DNA from: Pholiota molesta
Taxonomy: Eukaryota; Basidiomycota; Agaricomycetes; Agaricales; Strophariaceae
DNA length: 64,000 bases
Assembly (NCBI GenBank): GCA_014925825.1
Contig: JACGCK010000227.1
Coordinates: 1-64,000 of the forward strand
Direction of reading: 5' to 3'
The notes beneath the pieces are model-generated. The model was given only the letters and a program-made list of their open reading frames with translations, did not search any database and was not told where the DNA came from. Position 1 is the stretch's first letter, and every line of letters starts with the position of its first letter. Position numbers and translations under genes: made by a program. This document shows, one piece after another, positions 51,263-61,625 of the stretch.

Positions 51263-52037
51263 TCAAACCAAGCCCCCCGAACCGTTGGAATCCGAATCTG
51301 TCTCCGAATCTGAGCCGATGTGGTCATCACTGTCGTCACCCTCCAAACTTGCCATCGAAGATATTCTGAGATCCAAGGGCCTATAGTCGACAGGAATTTG
51401 TAATTTGAAGAGCGACTCCATCAAATCCCCAACTTGTAGATGAGCCTGTTGGACCCGAACATGGGCATAATCAAGGTCATCGGTGAGTGTCTCCAGCTGT
51501 CGCTGGCATTCCGTTACCCGGAGTTTGAGGGTGTTCTCCTCGGCGATAAGGGTATCCCTTGCAGCACGGGCCAAAGCCAGAGCAAGTTGCGGTTCCATCG
51601 AAGACCAATTGGAGCCTTGGGAGGCTGCAAAATCTAGAATTTGTCTTTCTCGGTGTTCTTCCTGCAGCTGGGTTGCCTCTGCTGCAAGGCGTTTCTTGGA
51701 AGAGACATGGAATTGGCGCAGCCTCCTGGCCTTGAAATCGTTAGCGGCAAAAAGTTGCTTAAAAGTTTGAACGCTGCCAGGATTCTATCACATAATGTGC
51801 CCTACAGCTTTAGAGAGATGATACAATAAATAGATAAATAAATAAATAAGTGTGCACCTTTATGTTATTGGGAGTTGAGCACTTCAGTATCGTCGATGGC
51901 CTTATGTGGAGATATGGGGAGGATAATATCTTCCTATTTCTAGAGCCTTTCATTGCTGTGCGGGTAGTAGCGGTTGATACCGGGAAAGAAGGTACGGGTT
52001 CCAGAGGAGGGCTGTTGCTTATGGAATTGCTTGCCAT
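51263..52037 (-). CDS. coiled-coil protein of unknown function, intact
   Basis: Two exons, 51858-52037 (60 codons exactly) and 51263-51784, join in phase 0 across a GTGCAC..GATAG intron, giving 233 residues. The N-terminal 60 residues are S/P/T-rich. From about residue 65 (FKQLFAANDFKARRLRQF) there is a long heptad-like amphipathic helix (KKRLAAEATQLQEEHRERQ, then LALARAARDTLIAEENTLKL and LETLTDDLDYAHVRVQQAHL). The tail is acidic and serine-rich (SDSETDSDSNGSG). Gene model and coil are well supported, function is not. It sits between the DUF6532 and integrase genes and may be repeat-associated. Confidence 0.65.
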
Positions 52038-53413
52038 TGTCTTGTGCTAGAAGGGAGGTGGAAAAGCTTGAGACAGTGACCAGCAGCAGTCAAGCTGGGT
52101 GGCTGGTGAATGGCGACCAGTGATCGTTGGTATATAGGTGCGTATTGCGCAGCCACCGTTGTCGCCCCAAAGTTGTTCCAAGATTGCACGTGACATCTAA
52201 GTCATAGTGTTCATTCTTTCAATATGATTCTTTGGCACATCAAGAATGTTCATGTTTTTTTCCATAGAGAATCAACGATTTGAAAATAAATAGAAACATA
52301 ATCAGTTCTTTAGGTGGGCATTTGAAAGCTGGAAAGGCCAGCGGTCTGTACACTTTGTACCCATTAAAGTATGGTGGCAATGTCAGCAGCTCTCTCCAAC
52401 CTCTCCCGGGCCAACGTCTCTCAACAGCTCTCAGCATAGACTAGACATAGAAGCCAGGGAACTTCTCGTTGTGGCCCGAAATTGCCCAACCGCTTCTACT
52501 CAATCTTGTCAGGTCGATAAGCGGGAGATAAAGGCACTGGGCAGCGGTCTACATATTCGTGCGGTATGACCTGATGCCAGACAAGCAGATATCTGACAGC
52601 ACAGATCCAGACGCCTGAGCCGCAAGCCGCGGATAAAACTAATTGGGAACCCCCTTTCCGGTGGAACCCTGGGGGTTTCTGAATTGCTTTATTGGAAACT
52701 GGGCTGTCAAAACATGGATGGAGGAACCCTTCTCGGCACCGGAGATGCCAAAATGCCAAATATATATATGCTTTGGCACCTGTCCCCTCTTCTGTACTGC
52801 ACAATAAAGTAAGGCCGATGAGTGGCATGGCCCGCTACCAATAAAACTTAGTAGCCCGAGTGCGTCAAATTGTACGATCCAAAGAGAAAGTTTACAAAGA
52901 TTCATTACAAGCAACCTCGCCCACGCCGGATGCTCACGTGCTATTTGGTCGGCGTAGGCTACCGCATGTGGCAAGCGTGTACGGAATGGAAAATATGCTG
53001 GGTTTCTATTGGAAAGGGAGGTTTCCAAATAAATTCCAAATCCCAGATTCTTCGAGCACTAGTGTTTGAGTCGTTTCACACCGATTTAAAACTGTTACCT
53101 CAAAGGACCATATGGGTTGCGCTTGTTGAAATTTCCCTATTGTCAAAGCATATTTGATGAAGCATATTAATTTCCGCTTATCTCTTCCCACATCCCTTAA
53201 AAATATGCATTGATATACAATCCATATCGGTCCATCAGTTCTTTAAGGTTCTTTACAAGAAGCAAGCCATCTTGTTTGTTGTCATTATCCATTAAATAGG
53301 GCTTCAACTGCTCCACTCTAGACCGCAGATCATTAGTAATTAGAAACAGCATAAACCGCATGCCTTGACACTGTACCGTTAAGAATCCCATTACACGACC
53401 ACATCTAGCCTCA
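52038..53413. other. intergenic region between the coiled-coil and integrase genes
   Basis: 1.4 kb. Open frames at 52,496-53,028 (-) are not recognised. The 5' end of the integrase gene and any element terminus should lie here, but I found no inverted repeat matching the 60.6-61.6 kb side. Confidence 0.4.
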
Positions 53414-55349
53414 ATGAATGCTACCAACAATTCTCATGCCATTCTCTCCCTTCTGGATGCGTTTCGAGCGCGTTACTTTCGATTAGAATGTGTCATTGAG
53501 GAAGCTATGAGAAGTCCGACAGACTCAACAGTACTTGAACGGATTGGCGATGATTTGATGGAATACTCATCGTTGTTGAATGATGTGCGTCAATACTGCT
53601 TCCAAATGTGCCCAAAGCTCAAGGCCTTCATCTACCTCAGCACGGGGGGATTTTTGACGATGTAGAATTCCAGCGACTCCAGAGCAATCTATCCTTAATG
53701 CTAGGAGATATCAGAATCCGATATGACCAATCACTTGATGCGTCACACCAAGGACATCCAATGGTTGTTGCGGTCCATCAAAATGGCCGAAGAGGAAGAC
53801 CTCAAATAATCTTCGATCCTCAATTTCTGGCCTGGGCATATAATCGCCGCTCAATTTCTGCTCTTGCGCGTTTTCTAGGAGTGGGCCGAACAACTCTAAG
53901 AAATGCTCTTATTGAGCATGGAATCCTACCCCAACAACAACAACCGCTAAACCATTCTCACCCCAATCCATTGTCGCTGCATTCTTATCAGCAATCACAT
54001 GGTCACCTGCAAGAATCTGAATCCATTCCTGGGGCTGAGTCCGATGATATCCTTGAGCCCAATCTAAATATACCAGAAACATTACCTGAGGATGTTCGTA
54101 ATATTTCAAGGCCGATTCCCATCGCATCGAACCGCCTTTCTGAAATATCAGACGAAGATCTCGATGACCTGATCATTCGCCTGCGACTTCACTACCGGAG
54201 AGCAGGAATTGGAATGATTGATGGAATGCTTACCCGACTCGGCCATCGTGTTCAACGAGAGCGCATTCGAATGTCGCTTCTACGAATTGATCCAGTGCGA
54301 CGAGTGTTCGAAAGAATACGTATACGCAGGCGAACCTATAGGGTTGCAGGTCCTAATGCTTTGTGGCACCATGATGGCCAACATGGTGGGCTTGGGCTAT
54401 CTCTGCACCCTCATGATAACTTGATTGAATTTAAATTTGAAGGACTAATTCGTTGGGGGATTGTCATCCACGGATTTATTGATGGTTATTCAAGACTCAT
54501 TACAGGCTTAAGGGCAAGCGGCAATAACTACGGCCACACAGTGCTGGAATTATTTTTGCATGCAACTGCTCAATTTGGAGTTCCTTCTCGTCTACGAGGC
54601 GATCATGGCACGGAAAATATCTTGGTAGCTGCATGGATGGAGGAAAGAAATGGAATATATCGTGGATCCTATATATGGGGCAGGTAAGAAATATTCACCG
54701 ACATTAGGACTATGCAGCTTATTGTCTCTGTTTTAGGAGTGTCCATAACGTGCGCATCGAGCGGCTTTGGGTAGATGTGACGGCTCAAGTCGGTGCAACC
54801 TGGGCGAATTTATTCACCACACTTGAGCTTCGCCATGGCCTTGATATCAACAACCCAAATCACATTTGGCTTCTACAGTTCCTTTTCCTTCCCACCATTA
54901 ATCAAGACCTCACATTCTTTGCAGAAGCATGGAATGAACACCTAATCCAAATCAGAGATGGGCCCAATCGATCCCCAATTGATATGTTCAATTTTGACAT
55001 GCTGGTACATGGCGTCCGTGGGTCAGATTTAACAGAAGTGATGTCTGCCGAAGAACTCGAGGTTTATGGGATTGACTGGGAAGGGCTACGTGACGACCGT
55101 ATCCTGCATTCGCAGCAGCTCAACAATGACATCGAGGAAGGAGAAACCTCTTGGCTTGGGCACCGAGGTCCTCCAGAGCGGCTTAATGAAGTATTGGTAG
55201 ATTCTCCGGATATGCCATTCGATGAGAACATATGTCAGGGGCTTCTAGAAAGACTTCGCCCATGGCTTGGTCGAGCAGATGACGAAAGTGTAATTTTGGG
55301 TTGGACACACGGATTAGCTTACGCATATGAAATTGATATGGAATTTTAG
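53414..55349 (+). CDS. integrase-core (RNase H-like, DDE) protein, repeat-associated
   Basis: Two main exons, 53414-54683 and 54737-55349. The N-terminal helical region (FRARYFRLECVIEEAM, MCPKLKAFIYL) runs into GGIFDDVEFQRLQ, after a missing base near 53637. A helix-turn-helix follows (FLAWAYNRRSISALARFLGV, GRTTLRNALIEHGI), then a linker and RAGIGMIDGMLTRLGHRVQR. The catalytic core shows D in LWHHDGQHG, D in RGDHGTEN and E in VRIERLW, the expected DDE spacing across the intron. A C-terminal region (AEELEVYGIDWEGLRDD) resembles other mushroom members of this family. It is related to retroviral-type integrases but carries no protease or reverse transcriptase. It could be an active recombinase or a domesticated copy. 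Its stop codon overlaps that of the opposite gene. Confidence 0.8.
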
Positions 55350-58300
55350 ATTTTCATTGGGGTTTGGACTTCACAAAAATAGCATGATTTTGAAACAAAC
55401 AGACAGATTTCCTCGTCGTTATCGAAAACATCGCCATTTATATTCCTTCGTTTTTGGCGCCGCCGCGAAGTTTCTCCAACTTCAGATGTCACTATTAATT
55501 CCAACATCAGCAATTATCTACGACCAATGTACAATCACTCACCATCATGATTACCATGTTCCGAACTGTGAGTGGCGTCAAAAATGTCAACACTATCATT
55601 AGGCATGAACATTTCCACGACTGGAGTGGGCGCCGGAGCATTTGAATGCTCAACGGAAGGCACGCTCTGCTCAACGCCCGGAGACACATCCTCTCCTTCG
55701 TGTTGAACACCTGGTTGATCATTCAATACATCAGCAACTTCGAAATTCTCGTCACCTTGACCGTGACGGATCAACGGTGCAACACGTAGAGGCGCCTCCC
55801 AGTCATCGTGATCTTCTCCCATTACGTCTGGTTCGGTACCATGATGTAGAGGCTGATCATCTTGGTGTTCGGCATGGCTGTCTGGTTCCGCATCGCTGCT
55901 CGCTACTGGAGGCGCCAGGACGTCGTGATCCACGACATCATCTGTGGGATCAAACCCTTCGGTGTTTACGTTCCTTGAAAGACATTTGTAAGATACGTAG
56001 TAAAATAGCACAAAAATAAATACCGTAATGCCAGACGACAACTATGGCTATCTGAAATCTTTATCCCTCGCGTTCTGGCTTCCTTCGTGGGCCGCGCGCG
56101 GAATCGTTTCATTTTGTCCCCCTCGACTGTCATCAACTTGCTCTCGTCTTCGGTGACGTTGAAAAAAGGTGAATATAGGGTGATATTGTCCAATGGATGT
56201 GCGATTTAGTCATATCCACACTGATCATGTCCCCGCGGCGAATGAGGAAAATCTCGCAGAGCGAGCCTGTATTGAGGCATAAACCGCATGGGTTGTCGGC
56301 GCCGAGCATACTTGGGTCGTTCAGAATATGGGAGCCCATGTGCTTCAGCAAATCCTGACCACCCAGAGTGCCGATCTTGAAATTGGGGCACCTCGAGCAG
56401 GTCTGCAGACCTTCGACACGATGAAGTTGGCCATCCGCTGTGTCCTTCTCACAGACGAAGCATGCATCACCTGCCGGAATAGTAATCATGTTAGTCTTTT
56501 CTGACAAAACGGCATTTTAAATCGTCCTCACCATTTCCAGTACGATACGGAAATGAATCTGTCACAGGCAACTTGAGCAGCGTTTCCTTCTCCAGCCTCT
56601 CGTACATCATCGCAGCTATCGCACGCAATTCCGAAGTCTTGAAGACATATGTTTCCTCGCCAATGTTTCGTCCACGCGAAGCCGGCTGAAGGTTAGGATC
56701 CATCTGCTCTACGAAGCGCCCATTCAACTCGCACAGCATGCTTTGCGATTCAAAATTGCCATTCCACTCCCAATCTGCATCCTCGGGCTGATGGCTAGCG
56801 TCGAAGAGATGTATCGGGCTGAGCTTCATGATTTGGCCGTGAATTCGTACGTTCGGTTCATGTAGCAAACGAGAAGGGATCGACGGCACATCTTGGCCAT
56901 CATAGCGAATGCCCAGCACTTGGAAAACGGCGAGGAAAACGTTGCGTTCACAGTAGACGAGCGTGATTGCAGGGTCTTGAACATCAAGACTGTCTTCTGC
57001 GGCAGCCGCGCTGGCGTTAGAGGCAGATGTGAAGATCCTATCCTTGACTTCGTTGTACCAAGAGTAGCCCCGCACGCGCTTCAACCGATCTCGCGACTCG
57101 TTGATTGTGAGTGGGTCCGAAAATATGCGCAGAATCGATGACTTATGGATGGGTTTCAATGATGCATTTGCAGAATCGAGAGAGAGATACGCTGAAGGTG
57201 CGGCAGTGTGTCGAGATTCAGCAATATCCGCAGCACTGGCAAGGTCGTCCATATCAGGCTGAACGTCAATTTCGTCGTCGAGTAGGCCATCGGGTTGAGA
57301 AGGTGCGGTGACAGCAGCTCCCACAGGTTCGTCGCATTCTTCTTCAGTTTCGTGTCGTTCACCCACGTCCAGGCCCCCAATGAGAACAATTTTGTTTTGC
57401 CCCAAAGGGCATAGAATATCATAGCCGCCATCGTCTTCCATCATTGTAAATGGAGGATCTATGCCGCATTGCGTGAGTTCCTGTTCAGCGACGCGACGGC
57501 CCGCAGTCCAGGATTCCAGCAGAACAACAGAGCTGACTCGAAGGTCGCCCGTAAACGCCGAAGGGTTGAGGTGGTCATATGCGCTCGTGATCTCGACATC
57601 CTTGTCCTTGAGAGGTTTGACATTTAGGCGCCGGGCATCACCTCCCCACTCCGGATGCCGTTCTAGGATGTTTACACATTTGACTGCACCGTCGATTCGA
57701 TTTGTGAGCTGGAAAACATCGGCATTGGTGTCATTTCCAACCATCGTTCGGACCTTCCCAAAGATCTTCTCTAGACCGTCGGTTCCAAGCAAGATGATAA
57801 AGAAGCGCCCGGCCGGATTGTCTCGTTGAGCCTTGGCGACACAAAAGTAAACGTTCTTGATCATACACATAACATCAAAATACGTCTGAACCGGAATGAA
57901 GTCTCCTTTATCCTGGTGATAGAGCGCTAAGATGAGATGACCCGCCGCACTGAGTTCTGCAAGCTGTTGGTGAAGAGACAGCGAGATATCAAGGTATGCG
58001 TTCAAAAGGTGGCCATAGAGACGGCCCAGCAAGCGAAGCATCTCGCGTGTCGAGCGCGAGAGTGGATTTGCAGTGTCTTCGGTCTCAGAAGCAAGCTGGC
58101 TGACGGAGCGAAGGAGTTTCATCATGAGGGTAACATCTTGTTTATCATTCGGCGAGAGAAGGGAGTTGATCGTTACATCGGACATGCCTAGCGACTTGAG
58201 ATATTCGCGAAGGATTGGCGCGGAAAATGTACGGCCATTCAGTTTGAAGCCTTTCTGACGAATCGCGGTGTTCCTAAACCTCTTGAAAACGTGCTTCCAA

Positions 58301-60599
58301 TCGAAATCTGCCGTGATACTATCGTCTCCACACCTGAGGTTGAACAGTGGGAGTTGCGATAACGAGCTATAGATTGAATTTTGGGGTTCAAGGTCATCTA
58401 CCGCCGGACTCGTTCAGCTATATCCGATATCGACAGAAAGATAGAGATACTTACGTTTCATACAGATGTTGATCAGGGCTCGGCGGCGGCGAGCATCGCC
58501 ATCCGTACAAAGACAGTAGAGCGAGGTATTCAGCCGGGTTTCTTCTTGCTTCGTTGCGGTAACCGAAGCTCGAATGAGCTTCTCCTGGTCGAGTACAGTT
58601 TCCTGCTTACAGCTCCCTGACATGCCGAAAGGTTTCGTGACATATTTGTGTGGCATCTCACAAAGAATGCTGGAGCCAATAACAGTCACCTAGAACTCGA
58701 TTAGCAACAGAAAGTTGGTTACAACAAGAGAGAAGCCTTACTTCCGTTGCGAGATGTACTTCTTTCTGACGGAGAGCTTCTGCAATAGCGTCGGTCTGGT
58801 CCATTGAACGAAATTCGAGTGCGTAGGGTTTGGAATGCTCGCGACAAAGGCCTAGGATGTTATTCGTACAAGGATCCCATCGTAAGCGTTCTTGGACCTT
58901 CAGTTCGTCGTATTGAATGCTCATGCCATAAATAGGCTGGTCAGGAGAAACTCCTTCGGGCGGATAACACTGTTGGAGGTTTGATGATAGTTCTTGGTGT
59001 GTAGGAAACCTAGCGGACGCTTGAAGAGGCACTGTTGCTATATGGCGCTTAGTGGCATCAATTGAAGGTAATCCGAGCGAGCGATGAGCGACATTGGCAG
59101 CGGAAGTTCCTTCCATTTTTAAAATAAGGAATTTGCATTCGTAATCGGCTCTTTCGTACCCCTTGGGACTGAACTGACGCAGCGCTGCCTTGTCAACCTT
59201 CTCCAAAATCGTATAGACACTGGCGCCGGCCCGCACCTGTGTACCAATAAGCGCTCGAATTCGGGGCATGTCTGCCCTATCGCCACTACGAGCCGCTTCC
59301 ATGTTTTGATCTTCCGGTTTCGAATACCAATCGAAACAGCGTTGTTCAGCGCACGAAGTTTGAGAGGTTATTGATGACCTTCGTCTTGCGCCGAAGCGAG
59401 GCGTACATTTCCGCTGGCGTGAGATAGGCCCAGGGGGTATTTTCATGAGCGCCGTCGAGAAGGCGATGCCGAATTCCCATTACTATGTCGTTATCGTGCA
59501 AGCGCACGCAGTAATGGCATGGGCCAGGTTTAGTTTCCTTTCCCTTGCGAGATGTGCGCGCAATTTGAGTACAACGGTTTGAACGAAGAATCAAGCGGGC
59601 CTTGTCGACAGCGATGCTCCACGGAAGATCACGTTGGGTGTGGAGGAGGAAAGGATAGGACGCGAATGGTGAGACGTTGTCTGGAAGGGCGAACCGATAT
59701 CCGGGGCAGTTCTCGTCTGGAAGGATTGTCGAAGTTGCCGGCGGTTGGGGACAAGCAGGCGAAGGCGTCCGCGAGGGAACAATAATGGGTTCTTGGAGTG
59801 TTTCCGGGCCCGTACCCAGCTCAGGTAGTTCGGACGGGATGGAGTTCTTCACGTACGGGAATTAGAATATGCGCAATATACAATATTTCAAAACTCACAA
59901 CTGGACCATAGCCTCGATGAGTCGTCTGATTTTGCCTTCGAAAAGGCCAGCGTCGATTTTGAGGTCAGAAATACAGGCCTGCAGGTACCTATAAAGGCCG
60001 TCCATGCCATAATCGCCCCGGTAAACCAGGGCGCGTATAGCAGCTGCATCGGCACCAAATCCTAGCACTCGATCAAGTGCTGGGTTGACGACTTCCTCCC
60101 AGGCGTCCTGTCCATCTTCGAGAAATGTGGCGGGGTTGTACGCGAAACCGGCGAGAGCATCAGAGGGAGTCGCAAGTGGGATAGTCAATGGCAATGAGAC
60201 TATCGCTCGGTGCAGTTCGCGAAGAAGGGGTCCGTCGGAGTCATTGGTGGTAATCGACGGCGGATTCTGTAAGAGTAAGCAACGTGTAAGTAAAAAGCAT
60301 GAATGCGATAGAGCGTGAATGTTATTTACCTGAGAGGACAAAATTTGGGGGATGGTGTGGGAGGTGGACTCGAAGGGCGCTGGCGGGGTCGTCAACGGAG
60401 AGGAAGATGGGGCTGTGGGAGCGAGTACAGGCGTCGTCGAAGCAAGTGGCGCTGGGGCAACGTTGACAGCCGTGGAAGAATTGGCGGATACCGCGGGGAT
60501 AGAAGCGCTCGCCTTCGAAAAGAATGATACTTAGCAGGCTTTTCTTCGGCAAAGCTGCTTTTGCAAGGACTGCTTTTTGGTGACTGGTACTTGCGACAT
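55346..60599 (-). CDS. large repeat-encoded protein, candidate P-element-like transposase with zinc-binding C-terminus
   Basis: A multi-exon gene starting MSQ at 60599. Order: a P/S/T-rich N-terminus, LFEGKIRRLIEAM, a Cys/His pair (GPCHYCVRLHDND), LTPAEMYASLRRKTKVINNL, MPRIRALIGTQVRAGASVYT, ANVAHRSLGLPSIDATKRHI, IYGMSIQYDELKVQERLRWD..TNNILGLCREH, DADGDARRRRALI-like CTDGDARRRRALI, CGDDSITADFDWKHVFKRFR, then GTDGLEKIFGKVRTMVGNDT and ERHPEWGGDARRL. The C-terminus has CFVCEKD, CSRC, LLKHMGSHIL and NPCGLCL, a likely zinc-binding module, then acidic exons. The D-E-K-x-(x)-E-RLRWD, DWKHVFKRFRN and GTDGLE..FG..RT blocks parallel, in order, the catalytic and post-catalytic blocks of P/THAP9 transposases. 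This is my inference. One or two single-base breaks lie near 59,360 and 59,275, and another near 56,200. The proposed last exons end at a TAA overlapping the integrase stop. Confidence 0.6.
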
Positions 60600-61625
60600 G
60601 AACTTCCCAGTTCTTCTCGCCACCAAACCCAATAATTGCAGGCATCGCAATGCTGGGTGGAATCGACGGTGAAACCGGGTTGCTAATTTTAGGGAGAACG
60701 TAAGTCTGACGTCAATAATAGATCGGGAAGTTACTTGGGTATCTTCGATTTCCTCGCCATGCAATAATCTACAGAGGAAACTTCTAACGACACGACACGG
60801 ACAGTGAGACAGAAGGAAACATAAGGTAGGGAATGAAATCTTCAAGATAATCGCGAGATAATCATATTCAAATGCAATGACGGATGCAAAGACGGAGGCA
60901 AATTCAAGGCAAATCTATCTGCAATGTACGGTGCTGTGTTTTCCTCTCTTGTGCTCGTTTTGTTGGTATTTTGGTATTTCTGCCCTTGGATGTTTACAAC
61001 AGATGAGTTTTTCGCTTTGTGGTAGATGATAAGCGCTCACGAAGCGCTAAGTAAGAGGTGAGATCGCTAAAGAAGACTATTTTTGTCGCACCGGCATTTA
61101 TGCCGAGTGATGCGCGCCAGCCAATAACGGCCTGCGGCTACCCCACCGTCGAATTTGCTTACTCTGGGCTGCCAGACGGCCTTGAACTGCTTGGAAACTC
61201 ATGCAACATGATCCAAAGGATGTAGGAATGTAATATAAATGCATTCTAGCCTTTTTTTGTACCAAAAAATACTAATAAAAAAAAGTTTGGTTAAGGCAGT
61301 CAAACCCGACCCCCCTCACCGGCCTATATGCCGGCAATCACCGGTGCATACCCCTTGCTACTAGCCCTTGCAAAAGAAAGCACTAGCACTCTAGTTCGGT
61401 AGAATATTTGATATCCAAATTGAAAAATAAAGATATCAATGGGAACTGGAGAACTTGGGCATTGTCCGGAGCCATTTGTAATGAAAAGATTATTGAAGTG
61501 AATATAAAAGTACTTTGTGCATGGAATCAACATGGAATAGAATATAAGATAGAGTGTTTGCGTGAGACCTGGCAGTGAGCATCAATGAGCATCATGCGGA
61601 TTTGTGATTTATGTTGAGATTGAAG
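60600..61625. other. intergenic region
   Basis: 1 kb between two minus-strand genes. AT-rich poly-T/poly-A runs near 61,250-61,285. A small frame (61324-61533 -) has no recognisable content. No terminal repeat recognised. Confidence 0.4.
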
